This document shows, piece by piece, positions 5,903 to 11,718 of a stretch of DNA of 11,718 nt. Numbering within the stretch: position 1 is the stretch's first letter; every line of letters starts with the position of its first letter. This DNA comes from CAYJAD01 sp964371835 (lineage in GTDB: Bacteria > Desulfobacterota > Desulfovibrionia > Desulfovibrionales > Desulfovibrionaceae), in assembly GCA_964371835.1 (NCBI GenBank), contig CAYJOP010000066.1, positions 1 to 11,718 on the forward strand, written 5' to 3'. The translations under genes and the position numbers were made by a program. A model generated the notes under the pieces. That model had not been told where the DNA came from. It saw only the letters and a list, made by a program, of their open reading frames with translations, and did no database searches.

Positions 5903-6544
5903 ATGGGTCAAAAAGTACATCCATATGGTTTTCGTCTTGGTTATAACAAGGATTGGCAGTCTCGCTGGTTTACCAAAAAAGACTATGCTGCCTTTGTATT
6001 TGAAGATAGCAAAATTCGCAAATATGTGAAAAAGCTTCTTTATCATGCAGGTGTTGCCAAGATTGAAATTGAACGTGCAGGCGGCAAAGTTCGTCTGATT
6101 TTATCTACAGCTCGCCCCGGTATTGTTATCGGTCGTAAAGGTGTAGAAATTGAAAAACTTCGCACTGACTTGCGTAACAAGTTTGGTCGTGAGTTTTCAC
6201 TTGAAGTTAATGAAATTCGCCGTCCAGAAGTGGATGCTCAGTTGGTGGCTGAAAATATTGCCATGCAACTTGAGCGTCGTGTAGCTTTCCGCCGTGCCAT
6301 GAAACGCACAGTGACAATGGCTCGCAAATTTGGTGGCGAAGGCATTAAGGTAACATGTGCTGGTCGTTTGGCTGGTGCTGAAATAGCTCGTACCGAATGG
6401 TATCGTGACGGTCGAGTGCCCCTACACACACTTCGTGCTGACATTGACTACGGCGTTGCCGAGGCAAGCACTACCTATGGTATCATTGGTATTAAAGTGT
6501 GGATTTATAAGGGTGAAATTCTTGACAAAGAGGTGGAACAGTAA
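5903..6544 (+). CDS. rpsC: 30S ribosomal protein S3 (uS3)
   Basis: uS3 lies at the mRNA entry channel with S4 and S5 and takes part in the ribosomal mRNA helicase. The product has 213 residues. The type II KH domain has its GxxG loop at Gly77-Arg-Lys-Gly80. The basic cluster equivalent to E. coli Arg131, Arg132 and Lys135 is present at Arg130, Arg131 and Lys134. The C-terminal domain ends with YGIIGIKVWIYKGE. Its stop overlaps the rplP start by one base (TAATG), so L16 is probably made by termination-reinitiation. Confidence 0.98.
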   Translation: MGQKVHPYGFRLGYNKDWQSRWFTKKDYAAFVFEDSKIRKYVKKLLYHAGVAKIEIERAGGKVRLILSTARPGIVIGRKGVEIEKLRTDLRNKFGREFSLEVNEIRRPEVDAQLVAENIAMQLERRVAFRRAMKRTVTMARKFGGEGIKVTCAGRLAGAEIARTEWYRDGRVPLHTLRADIDYGVAEASTTYGIIGIKVWIYKGEILDKEVEQ

Positions 6545-6957
6545 TGCTCTCCCCTAGAAAAACAAAATTTCGCAAATGGCAAAAAGGCCGCCTTCGTGGC
6601 AATGCCTTGCGTGGCGCTGAAATATCCTTTGGTGATATTGGCTTAAAGGCTCTTGAGCACGGTCAGCTAACCAGTCAACAAATTGAGGCTGCTCGTATTG
6701 CTATGATGCGTCACATTAAGCGTGGCGGGAAAGTGTGGATTCGCATATTCCCAGACCGCCCCATTACCGCAAAACCATTGGAAACTCGCCAAGGTAAAGG
6801 TAAGGGTGCGCCCGTGGGTTGGTGTGCTCCGGTAAAACCCGGACGTGTGCTTTATGAAATTAGAGGTGTTTCCATAGAACTTGCGAAAGAAGCTCTAACT
6901 CGTGCTGCACATAAACTACCCATTAAAACATCCATAGTGGTTAGGGAGGGCTTATAA
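6544..6957 (+). CDS. rplP: 50S ribosomal protein L16 (uL16)
   Basis: uL16 is a late-assembly 50S protein that positions the A-site tRNA and supports the peptidyl-transferase centre. The 137 residues contain both L16 signatures: KRGGKVWIRIFPDRP (59-73) and RQGKGKGAPVGW (82-93). Arg82 corresponds by alignment to the arginine hydroxylated in E. coli L16 (Arg81). The start codon overlaps the rpsC stop, with GAGGTGG upstream as ribosome-binding site. Only one base separates it from rpmC. Confidence 0.97.
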   Translation: MLSPRKTKFRKWQKGRLRGNALRGAEISFGDIGLKALEHGQLTSQQIEAARIAMMRHIKRGGKVWIRIFPDRPITAKPLETRQGKGKGAPVGWCAPVKPGRVLYEIRGVSIELAKEALTRAAHKLPIKTSIVVREGL

Positions 6958-6958
6958 T

Positions 6959-7180
6959 ATGGCCGCCAAGAAAAAAACTGCTGCCAAAAAAAGCTCAAAT
7001 GCCGCTGACCTTCGTGCTTTAAGTGTTGAAGATTTGCGCAAAAAGCTTAATGAGCAGCGTGAAGAAGTATTTAATTTGCGGTTTCGTCATGCCACAGCTC
7101 AGCTTGAAAAAACATCTGAGTTAAGTGTTGCAAAACGTCAAGTGGCACGCATTATGACCGTTCTTAAGGAAAAGGAATAA
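6959..7180 (+). CDS. rpmC: 50S ribosomal protein L29 (uL29) with basic N-terminal extension
   Basis: uL29 is a small helical protein beside L23 at the tunnel exit. The conserved body, two antiparallel helices, begins around residue 18 (DLRALSVEDLRKKL) and contains the family core NLRFRHATAQLE (39-50). The first 17 residues are an added Lys/Ala/Ser-rich tail (AAKKKTAAKKSS) resembling a histone H1-like segment, making the protein 73 residues instead of the more usual 60-67. The start at 6959 is supported by GGGAGGG about 12 bases upstream in the rplP end; no later in-frame ATG precedes the conserved body, so the tail is probably real. Confidence 0.93.
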   Translation: MAAKKKTAAKKSSNAADLRALSVEDLRKKLNEQREEVFNLRFRHATAQLEKTSELSVAKRQVARIMTVLKEKE

Positions 7181-7184
7181 TGCC

Positions 7185-7451
7185 ATGACTGAAACTCAAG
7201 TTAAAAGCAAAGGCAGAAGCCTTACAGGGGTTGTGGTTAGCGATAAGTCTGATAAGACCATCGTTGTAAGAGTTGAAACTCTTATTAAACACCCTCTATT
7301 AAAAAAGTATGTGCGTCGCCGCAAAAAGTTCACGGCTCATGATCCCATGAACGAATGCGGTATTGGTGATAAAGTAAAAATTGTGGAATTCCGTCCGCTT
7401 TCACGCAATAAGCGTTGGCACTTGGTTTCCATAATTGAAAAAGCCGTATAG
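7185..7451 (+). CDS. rpsQ: 30S ribosomal protein S17 (uS17)
   Basis: uS17 is an OB-fold primary 16S rRNA-binding protein of the 30S body. The 88-residue product has the core strands GVVVSDKSDKTIVVRVE (15-31) and the signature GDKVKIVEFRPLSRNKRW (61-78). The ribosome-binding site AAGGAA lies in the last codons of rpmC, four bases upstream of the gap, suggesting coupling. The gene ends in TAG followed by GAAAAAG. Confidence 0.97.
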   Translation: MTETQVKSKGRSLTGVVVSDKSDKTIVVRVETLIKHPLLKKYVRRRKKFTAHDPMNECGIGDKVKIVEFRPLSRNKRWHLVSIIEKAV

Positions 7452-7460
7452 GAAAAAGCC

Positions 7461-7829
7461 ATGATTCAGGTAGAATCCACATTGCAGGTGGCGGATAATT
7501 CCGGCGCCAAAAAGGTTGCCTGCATCAAGGTGCTCGGCGGCTCACATCGCCGTTACGCCTCGGTGGGGGATATAATTGTAGTCTCCGTCAAAGAAGCCAT
7601 GCCTCACAGCAAGGTGAAAAAGGGCGAAGTCATGCAGGCAGTAATTGTTCGTACACGCAAAGAAGTTCGTCGTGTTGATGGATCATACATCAAGTTTGAC
7701 GGCAACGCAGCAGTGCTTTTATCAAAGCAAGGCGAGCCAGTTGGTACTCGTATCTTTGGCCCAGTTGCTCGTGAACTTCGTGCACGCAACTTTATGAAAA
7801 TTGTTTCGCTCGCACCGGAAGTGTTGTAG
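7461..7829 (+). CDS. rplN: 50S ribosomal protein L14 (uL14)
   Basis: uL14 binds near the sarcin-ricin loop, contributes to bridges B5 and B8, and is the docking surface for the silencing factor RsfS. It has the canonical 122 residues beginning MIQVESTLQVADNSGAK. The family signature lies at about 60-87, including VRRVDGSYIKFDGNAAVLL. In E. coli this gene marks the start of the separate spc operon. Here the gap to rpsQ is only 9 bases with no promoter visible, so S10 and spc genes appear to be one transcription unit. Confidence 0.98.
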   Translation: MIQVESTLQVADNSGAKKVACIKVLGGSHRRYASVGDIIVVSVKEAMPHSKVKKGEVMQAVIVRTRKEVRRVDGSYIKFDGNAAVLLSKQGEPVGTRIFGPVARELRARNFMKIVSLAPEVL

Positions 7830-7837
7830 GAGTTACC

Positions 7838-8161
7838 ATGAAACAATATCGAATTCGTAAAAATGATAAAGTAATGGTTATCTCTGGCAAAGATGCTGGC
7901 AAGATTGGTAAGGTGCTAAAAATCCTTCGCAAAAAGGATAAGGTGCTTGTTGAAAAAGTAAATATGGCCAAACGCCACATGCGCGCAAACCCATATGTTC
8001 AACAGCCTGGTGGCATCGTGGAAAAGGAAATGCCCATTCATGTATCAAATCTTATGGTAGTATGTGATGCTTGTGCAAAAGCTACTCGCATTGGTTATAA
8101 ATACTCCGAAGATGGCAAAAAGCTTCGCTTCTGCAAGAAGTGTAACGAAGTTATGGGATAA
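7838..8161 (+). CDS. rplX: 50S ribosomal protein L24 (uL24), zinc-ribbon form
   Basis: uL24 is an assembly-initiator protein that later sits at the tunnel exit. The 107-residue product has the N-terminal KOW motif (about 7-34, with SGKDAGKIGKV). Its C-terminal region carries two CxxC pairs, Cys76/Cys79 and Cys99/Cys102, which would make a zinc ribbon. The start uses a GGAG overlapping the rplN stop. In E. coli the S8 translational-repression site is at the rplX-rplE junction; here that gap is only 9 bases and I see no comparable hairpin in it. Confidence 0.96.
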   Translation: MKQYRIRKNDKVMVISGKDAGKIGKVLKILRKKDKVLVEKVNMAKRHMRANPYVQQPGGIVEKEMPIHVSNLMVVCDACAKATRIGYKYSEDGKKLRFCKKCNEVMG

Positions 8162-8170
8162 GGTGAATCA

Positions 8171-8710
8171 ATGACCCGCCTTGAAAAAGTATATAAAGAG
8201 AAAGTAGCTCCTGTAATGCAAAAGGAATTTAACTATAAATCCCCCATGCAACTACCAGGTATTGAGAAGGTTTCTCTAAATATTGGACTTGGAGCTGCAA
8301 GTCAAAATAATAAACTTATGGAAGAAGCCATAGCAGAGCTTACAGCCATTGCTGGCCAAAAAGCTGTGGTTACTCGTGCAAAACAATCCATCGCATCTTT
8401 CAAATTGCGTGAAGGTATGCCCATTGGGGCAAGAGTTACCTTGCGTAAAGATCGCATGTGGGACTTTTTGGACAAATTAGTTAACTTTGCTTTGCCCCGT
8501 GTGCGTGACTTCCGTGGTATTCCTGATCGCGGTTTCGACGGTCGTGGCAATTTTACCTTGGGTATTAAAGAACACACTATCTTTCCTGAATTAGAAACAG
8601 ATCGTGTGGAAAACCCTAAGGGTATGAACATTACCATTGTTACCACGGCCAAGACTGACAAGGAAGGCAAGTTCCTTCTTGATCAACTTGGTATGCCGTT
8701 TAAGAAGTAG
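8171..8710 (+). CDS. rplE: 50S ribosomal protein L5 (uL5)
   Basis: uL5 binds 5S rRNA in the central protuberance and forms bridge B1b to S13. The 179 residues are the normal length and show the typical blocks: KVSLNIGLG (33-41), TRAKQSIASFKLREG (68-82) and LPRVRDFRGIP (108-118). It is followed by rpsN after 9 bases, with stop and next ribosome-binding site merged (TAGGAG). Confidence 0.98.
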   Translation: MTRLEKVYKEKVAPVMQKEFNYKSPMQLPGIEKVSLNIGLGAASQNNKLMEEAIAELTAIAGQKAVVTRAKQSIASFKLREGMPIGARVTLRKDRMWDFLDKLVNFALPRVRDFRGIPDRGFDGRGNFTLGIKEHTIFPELETDRVENPKGMNITIVTTAKTDKEGKFLLDQLGMPFKK

Positions 8711-8719
8711 GAGTGAGCA

Positions 8720-8905
8720 ATGTCACGTACAGGACTTGAAGTAAAAGCTAGACGTAAAGCTAAATTCTCTTCACGCAAATATAATCGTTGCCCACTTTGT
8801 GGTCGCCCTCGTGCATATATGCGTAAGTTTGGACTTTGCCGTATTTGCTTTAGACAAATGGCACTTAGGGGTGAACTCCCAGGTGTTCGTAAATCAAGCT
8901 GGTAA
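8720..8905 (+). CDS. rpsN: 30S ribosomal protein S14, zinc-binding type (uS14)
   Basis: uS14 is a late-binding head protein. This is the short zinc form at 61 residues, with the zinc site made by Cys24, Cys27, Cys40 and Cys43 and the conserved RICFRQMA segment after it. The longer cysteine-free form (about 100 residues, as in E. coli) is absent here. It is the last gene before the only large gap in the operon, 57 bases with a hairpin ahead of rpsH. Confidence 0.97.
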   Translation: MSRTGLEVKARRKAKFSSRKYNRCPLCGRPRAYMRKFGLCRICFRQMALRGELPGVRKSSW

Positions 8906-8909
8906 GGTA

Positions 8910-8935
8910 TACGCATAGCATAAGCTATGCGTACC
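8910..8935 (+). promoter_or_regulatory. Hairpin in the rpsN-rpsH gap, attenuator, processing or S8 site
   Basis: TACGCATAGC (8910-8919) and GCTATGCGTA (8924-8933) form a perfect 10-bp stem around the tetraloop ATAA. Two G bases (8906-8907) can also pair with CC (8934-8935), leaving a 2-base TA bulge. A T-rich tail follows after one G (T4, then AATAA, T5). The rpsH Shine-Dalgarno AAGGAG comes 15 bases after the stem. The tail is weaker than that of a good intrinsic terminator, so partial attenuation, RNA processing or autogenous control by S8, the next gene product, are all possible. Confidence 0.55.
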
Positions 8936-8962
8936 GTTTTAATAATTTTTAAGGAGTTACAA

Positions 8963-9343
8963 ATGTTAACAGATCCTATTGCTGATATGCTAACACGTAT
9001 CCGCAACGCACATTTGGCCCTGCACAAGGAAGTGAATGTGCCGCGCTCAAAGATGAAGGAAGCTATTGCCGGAATCTTGAAGCAGGAAGGTTACGTTGAA
9101 AGCGTGGCCGTAGCTGACAGAACCATTACCATTACTTTGAAATACCATAAAGGTAAGGCTGTTATTTCCGGCTTAAAGAGGATAAGCACCCCAGGACGTC
9201 GCGTTTATGTTGGTGCTAATGGTATCCCCAAGGTTCAAAACGGCCTTGGTATTTGTATTCTGTCCACTTCTCGTGGTGTGCTAGACGGTGTCAGCGCAAC
9301 TGATGGTAAGGTGGGCGGCGAACTTTTGTGCGAAATCTGGTAG
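8963..9343 (+). CDS. rpsH: 30S ribosomal protein S8 (uS8)
   Basis: uS8 is a primary 16S rRNA-binding protein of the central domain and in E. coli the translational repressor of the spc operon. The 126-residue product starts MLTDPIADMLTRIRNA and contains the signature around STSRGV (101-106) and the usual GGELLCEIW end. An in-frame ATG 36 bases upstream is rejected: it lies inside the hairpin, whereas the chosen start has AAGGAG at 8951-8956, six bases away, and matches the family N-terminus. Its isolation behind the operon's only large gap suggests separate translational control. Confidence 0.97.
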   Translation: MLTDPIADMLTRIRNAHLALHKEVNVPRSKMKEAIAGILKQEGYVESVAVADRTITITLKYHKGKAVISGLKRISTPGRRVYVGANGIPKVQNGLGICILSTSRGVLDGVSATDGKVGGELLCEIW

Positions 9344-9353
9344 GCGGTGTCAT

Positions 9354-9893
9354 ATGTCTAGAATAGGAAAACAGCCTGTATCCATCCCTAGTGGTGTGGA
9401 AATTAAGATTGGCACTGATACTGTAGAAATCAAAGGCCCAAAAGGAACTTTAACAACTCCTCTTTGCGCATGCCTTGATTATAAAATGGAAAACAACGAA
9501 GTAACACTTACCCGCAAAGATGAAACTCGTGAAGCTCGTGCACAGCACGGCCTTCGTCGCACTCTGCTTGCAAACTGTGTTGAAGGTGTAACCAAAGGAT
9601 TTTCTAAAACGCTTGAAGTTATCGGCGTTGGTTACAAAGTAGCAGTGAAAGGTAATATGGTGGAGCTTGGTGTAGGCTTTTCGCATCCTGTAATTGTAGA
9701 CTTGCCAAAGGGTATTAGTGCTGCAGCAGAAGGGCAAAAGCTGACAATTTCTGGTATTGATAAGGTTTTGGTTGGTGAAGTTGCCGCCAATATCCGTAAA
9801 ATCCGTAAGCCTGAGCCATATAAAGGCAAGGGTATTAAGTATGAAACCGAGATTATCCGTCGTAAGGTGGGTAAATCGGGCGGTAAGAAGTAG
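9354..9893 (+). CDS. rplF: 50S ribosomal protein L6 (uL6)
   Basis: uL6 lies near the GTPase-associated region and the sarcin-ricin loop. The 179 residues form the two repeated RNA-binding domains (about 1-82 and 83-179). The second ends with the signature PEPYKGKGI (153-161) and a basic tail. The start at MSRIGKQP matches the family; a longer in-frame reading begins inside rpsH and is rejected. Its ribosome-binding site (GGCGG) overlaps the region just past the rpsH TAG and is weaker than those of its neighbours. Confidence 0.97.
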   Translation: MSRIGKQPVSIPSGVEIKIGTDTVEIKGPKGTLTTPLCACLDYKMENNEVTLTRKDETREARAQHGLRRTLLANCVEGVTKGFSKTLEVIGVGYKVAVKGNMVELGVGFSHPVIVDLPKGISAAAEGQKLTISGIDKVLVGEVAANIRKIRKPEPYKGKGIKYETEIIRRKVGKSGGKK

Positions 9894-9901
9894 GTAAGAC
9901 T

Positions 9902-10261
9902 ATGAAAATATCTAAGAATGAAAGCAGACAGCGTCGTAAGGTGCGTATCCGTAAAAAAATTAGCGGTACTGCAGCACGTCCCCGTCTTGTGGTATATCGG
10001 TCAAACCTGCACCTCTATGCCCAAATTGTGGACGACAATAAAGGTTCAACTCTTGCTGCAACGTCAACTTTAAGCCTTAAGAAAACAGAGAAAGATGCAC
10101 ATTGTAATATTACTGGTGCAACCCTTGTTGGTAAGGAAATTGCTCGTTTAGCTCAAGAAAAAAACATTAAATCCGTTGTGTTTGATCGCAATGGTTATCT
10201 CTATCACGGACGCATTAAGGCAGTTGCCGACGGCGCTCGTGAGGGCGGCTTGGAGTTCTAA
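9902..10261 (+). CDS. rplR: 50S ribosomal protein L18 (uL18)
   Basis: uL18 binds 5S rRNA together with L5 and delivers it to the central protuberance. The 119-residue protein has a basic N-terminal tail (RQRRKVRIRKKISG) followed by the conserved RPRLVVYRSNLHLYAQIVDD block (28-47) and the C-terminal block FDRNGYLYHGRIKAVADGAREGGLEF. Its stop is 2 bases from the rpsE start, so coupling is likely. Confidence 0.97.
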   Translation: MKISKNESRQRRKVRIRKKISGTAARPRLVVYRSNLHLYAQIVDDNKGSTLAATSTLSLKKTEKDAHCNITGATLVGKEIARLAQEKNIKSVVFDRNGYLYHGRIKAVADGAREGGLEF

Positions 10262-10263
10262 TT

Positions 10264-10773
10264 ATGCGTCAAGAAAATACGGAACAACAAATCGAATCTG
10301 GCGAAATTGAAAAAGTAGTTGCGCTAAATCGTGTTGCCAAGGTTGTAAAAGGTGGTCGTCGCTTTAGTTTTAGTGCCCTTGTGGTCATAGGCGATGGCAA
10401 AGGCAATGTGGGTTTTGGTCTTGGTAAAGCCCAAGAAGTACCTGAAGCATTGCGCAAAGCCAGCGAAAGAGCACGAAAAAATCGTGTATCCATCTCCCTT
10501 GTTGATGGCACACTACCTTATGAAATTCTAGGTCGCTTTGGCGCAGGCTATGTTATGTTAAAGCCTGCTTCAAAAGGTACTGGTATCATTGCTGGTGGTG
10601 CTGTGCGTGCAGTTATGGAAGCTGTTGGCGTAACCGATGTTCTTGCAAAAGCCATTGGTACCAACAACCCACACAACGTACTTCGTGCCACAATTCAAGG
10701 CCTAACCGCTTTACGAAGTGCGGAATATGTTTCTGAACTTCGTGGCAAAAAGCTTGAAGCTCCGAGGAAGTAA
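10264..10773 (+). CDS. rpsE: 30S ribosomal protein S5 (uS5)
   Basis: uS5 lies on the solvent side of the 30S at the mRNA entry, contacts S4 and S8, and affects decoding accuracy. The 169-residue product has an N-terminal double-stranded-RNA-binding-like domain (about 14-78) with the block FSALVVIGDGKGNVGFG (36-52). The C-terminal domain includes PASKGTGIIAGGAVRAVME (101-119). The gap to rpmD is 2 bases, and CGAGGAAG at the end of this gene acts as the rpmD ribosome-binding site. Confidence 0.97.
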   Translation: MRQENTEQQIESGEIEKVVALNRVAKVVKGGRRFSFSALVVIGDGKGNVGFGLGKAQEVPEALRKASERARKNRVSISLVDGTLPYEILGRFGAGYVMLKPASKGTGIIAGGAVRAVMEAVGVTDVLAKAIGTNNPHNVLRATIQGLTALRSAEYVSELRGKKLEAPRK

Positions 10774-10775
10774 TC

Positions 10776-10955
10776 ATGTCTGAAATTAGCGTAAAACTTG
10801 TGCGTAGCCGCATTGGTTGCAATCCTAAGCAGCGTGCTACCTTAGATGCCCTTGGTTTGAAACGTCGTGAAATGGTAAAAACTTTCAAAGACACTCCCGC
10901 CATTCGTGGTATGATTAACAAAGTTGTACACTTGGTCAGCATTGTTGACAAATAG
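10776..10955 (+). CDS. rpmD: 50S ribosomal protein L30 (uL30)
   Basis: uL30 is a small 50S protein bound to 23S domain II. Translation from the ATG two bases after rpsE gives 59 residues starting MSEISVKLVRSRIG and ending VVHLVSIVDK, with the conserved segment TLDALGLKRREM (22-33) and DTPAIRGMINKV (39-50). Length and order fit the family exactly. GAGGAAG lies 7 bases before the start. The gene ends in TAG and is followed by an 18-base gap. Confidence 0.97.
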   Translation: MSEISVKLVRSRIGCNPKQRATLDALGLKRREMVKTFKDTPAIRGMINKVVHLVSIVDK

Positions 10956-10973
10956 TGGTATGAGGAAATTATA

Positions 10974-11429
10974 ATGCAATTGCATGATTTATATCCATTC
11001 CCAGAAGAGCGTAAAACTCGTAGACGTGTTGGACGTGGTTCTGGCTCTGGCCTTGGTTGTACCTCTGGTAAGGGCCATAAAGGGCAAAACTCTCGCGCAG
11101 GTGGCGGTGTTCGCCCTGGTTTTGAGGGTGGTCAAATGCCCCTACAACGCCGTTTACCAAAGCATGGCTTTAAGAACTACCCCTTTAAGGTGACATATGA
11201 AGTAATCAATCTTGATCGCTTACTTGAAGCCTTTGAAGGTAAAGATTCCATTAGCCTTGAGGATATGTATTCGCGTGGTGTTGCATCATACGGTAAACCC
11301 ATTAAGGTTTTATCTCGTGGTGATGTGGCGCGTGCTGTTAAGGTTGAAGCCCATAAATTCAGCGCTAAAGCTGCTGAAAAAATTCGTAGCGCCGGTGGTG
11401 AAGCCACTGAACTTGAAGCTGCAAAATAA
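10974..11429 (+). CDS. rplO: 50S ribosomal protein L15 (uL15)
   Basis: uL15 is a late-binding 50S protein whose N-terminal tail threads through 23S rRNA. The 151 residues begin MQLHDLYPF and are followed by the Gly/Arg/Lys-rich extended segment at about 16-50 (RRRVGRGSGSGLG, GHKGQNSRAGGGVRPGFEGG). A globular C-terminal domain runs from about 75. TGAGGAAA upstream is the ribosome-binding site. It precedes secY by 18 bases, as in most bacteria. Confidence 0.97.
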   Translation: MQLHDLYPFPEERKTRRRVGRGSGSGLGCTSGKGHKGQNSRAGGGVRPGFEGGQMPLQRRLPKHGFKNYPFKVTYEVINLDRLLEAFEGKDSISLEDMYSRGVASYGKPIKVLSRGDVARAVKVEAHKFSAKAAEKIRSAGGEATELEAAK

Positions 11430-11447
11430 AACCTAAAGAGATTATAA

Positions 11448-11718
11448 ATGTCAAATGCAGCAACAAATATGGCAGCACAGTCTGGCCTTATGAAAAAAAT
11501 CGGCTGGACCTTTTTGCTCTTGTGTTGTTATCGCATTGGTGTTCACGTTCCTATTCCAGGTGTTGACGCCGGAGCTTTAGCAAGCTTTTTTGAGCAAATG
11601 TCTGGTACTCTCTTTGGGCTGTTTGATATGTTTTCTGGCGGCGGTTTATCTAATACCTCTGTGTTTGCACTAGGTATTATGCCTTACATTTCTGCATCAA
11701 TTATCATGCAGTTAATGC
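11448..11718 (+). CDS. secY: Protein translocase subunit SecY, N-terminal part (cut by window end)
   Basis: SecY is the channel of the Sec translocon in the cytoplasmic membrane. Only the first 90 codons are visible. They show the first transmembrane helix (about 17-36), the conserved periplasmic motif RIGVHVPIPGVD (29-40), the plug region MFSGGGLSN (61-69) and the start of the second transmembrane segment, FALGIMPYISASIIMQL (73-89). The ATG at 11448 has a weak AAAGAG seven bases upstream; Met8 and Met15 are possible later starts but lack a better ribosome-binding site. Its place after rplO is standard for the spc operon. Confidence 0.95.
   Translation, partial: MSNAATNMAAQSGLMKKIGWTFLLLCCYRIGVHVPIPGVDAGALASFFEQMSGTLFGLFDMFSGGGLSNTSVFALGIMPYISASIIMQLM

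Noticed and set aside
6953..6958. Perfect TATAAT at the end of rplP, possible internal promoter for rpmC
   Set aside because: It is made of the last codon and stop of rplP plus one base, and no recognisable -35 lies 16-18 bases upstream.
8927..8962. Upstream in-frame ATG extending S8 by 12 residues
   Set aside because: The ATG lies inside the hairpin stem, and the family N-terminus begins at 8963 behind a clear AAGGAG.
9288..9353. Upstream in-frame ATG extending L6 by 22 residues into rpsH
   Set aside because: The extension is the rpsH coding sequence read in another frame. The L6 family start is at 9354.

Overview
The window holds most of a bacterial S10–spc ribosomal-protein operon, preceded by one divergently transcribed outer-membrane protein gene. 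The gene order is rpsJ-rplC-rplD-rplW-rplB-rpsS-rplV-rpsC-rplP-rpmC-rpsQ-rplN-rplX-rplE-rpsN-rpsH-rplF-rplR-rpsE-rpmD-rplO-secY. The fused S10+spc order, the short zinc-binding S14, and L2/L3/L5 sequences that closely resemble those I recall from Desulfovibrio suggest a Desulfovibrionaceae-type Desulfobacterota member of fairly low GC for that group. This assignment is from memory of protein families, not from a search.

Layout. Bases 1-163 carry a nested inverted repeat just past the stop of the outer-membrane gene. Bases 164-1441 (minus strand) encode a 425-residue secreted beta-barrel protein resembling the translocator part of an autotransporter, with a sigma70-like promoter at 1500-1528. 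Bases 1442-2539 contain no convincing protein gene. They hold that promoter, four back-to-back hairpins (1632-1774), a strong plus-strand promoter with three A8 tracts upstream (1879-1938), and then about 594 bases of leader before rpsJ. The leader is dense in perfect inverted repeats, has a terminator-like hairpin with a T8 tract (2341-2374), and ends in a bulged hairpin near the rpsJ ribosome-binding site. This leader is the most interesting part of the window.

From 2540 to the end there are 21 complete ribosomal-protein genes and the first 90 codons of secY, all on the plus strand. They are separated by 18 bases or fewer (one pair overlaps), except for a 57-base gap between rpsN and rpsH that contains a 10-bp perfect hairpin. 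Twelve of the 21 complete genes end in TAG, nine in TAA and none in TGA; in nine the TAG is directly followed by G and merges with the next Shine-Dalgarno.

Together the genes encode components of both ribosomal subunits, including tunnel-exit proteins (L22, L23, L24, L29), peptidyl-transferase-centre proteins (L2, L3, L4, L16), 5S-associated proteins (L5, L18) and the SecY channel that receives nascent membrane proteins. The ribosomal proteins themselves look ordinary. The unexplained material is RNA- or DNA-level structure in the intergenic regions.
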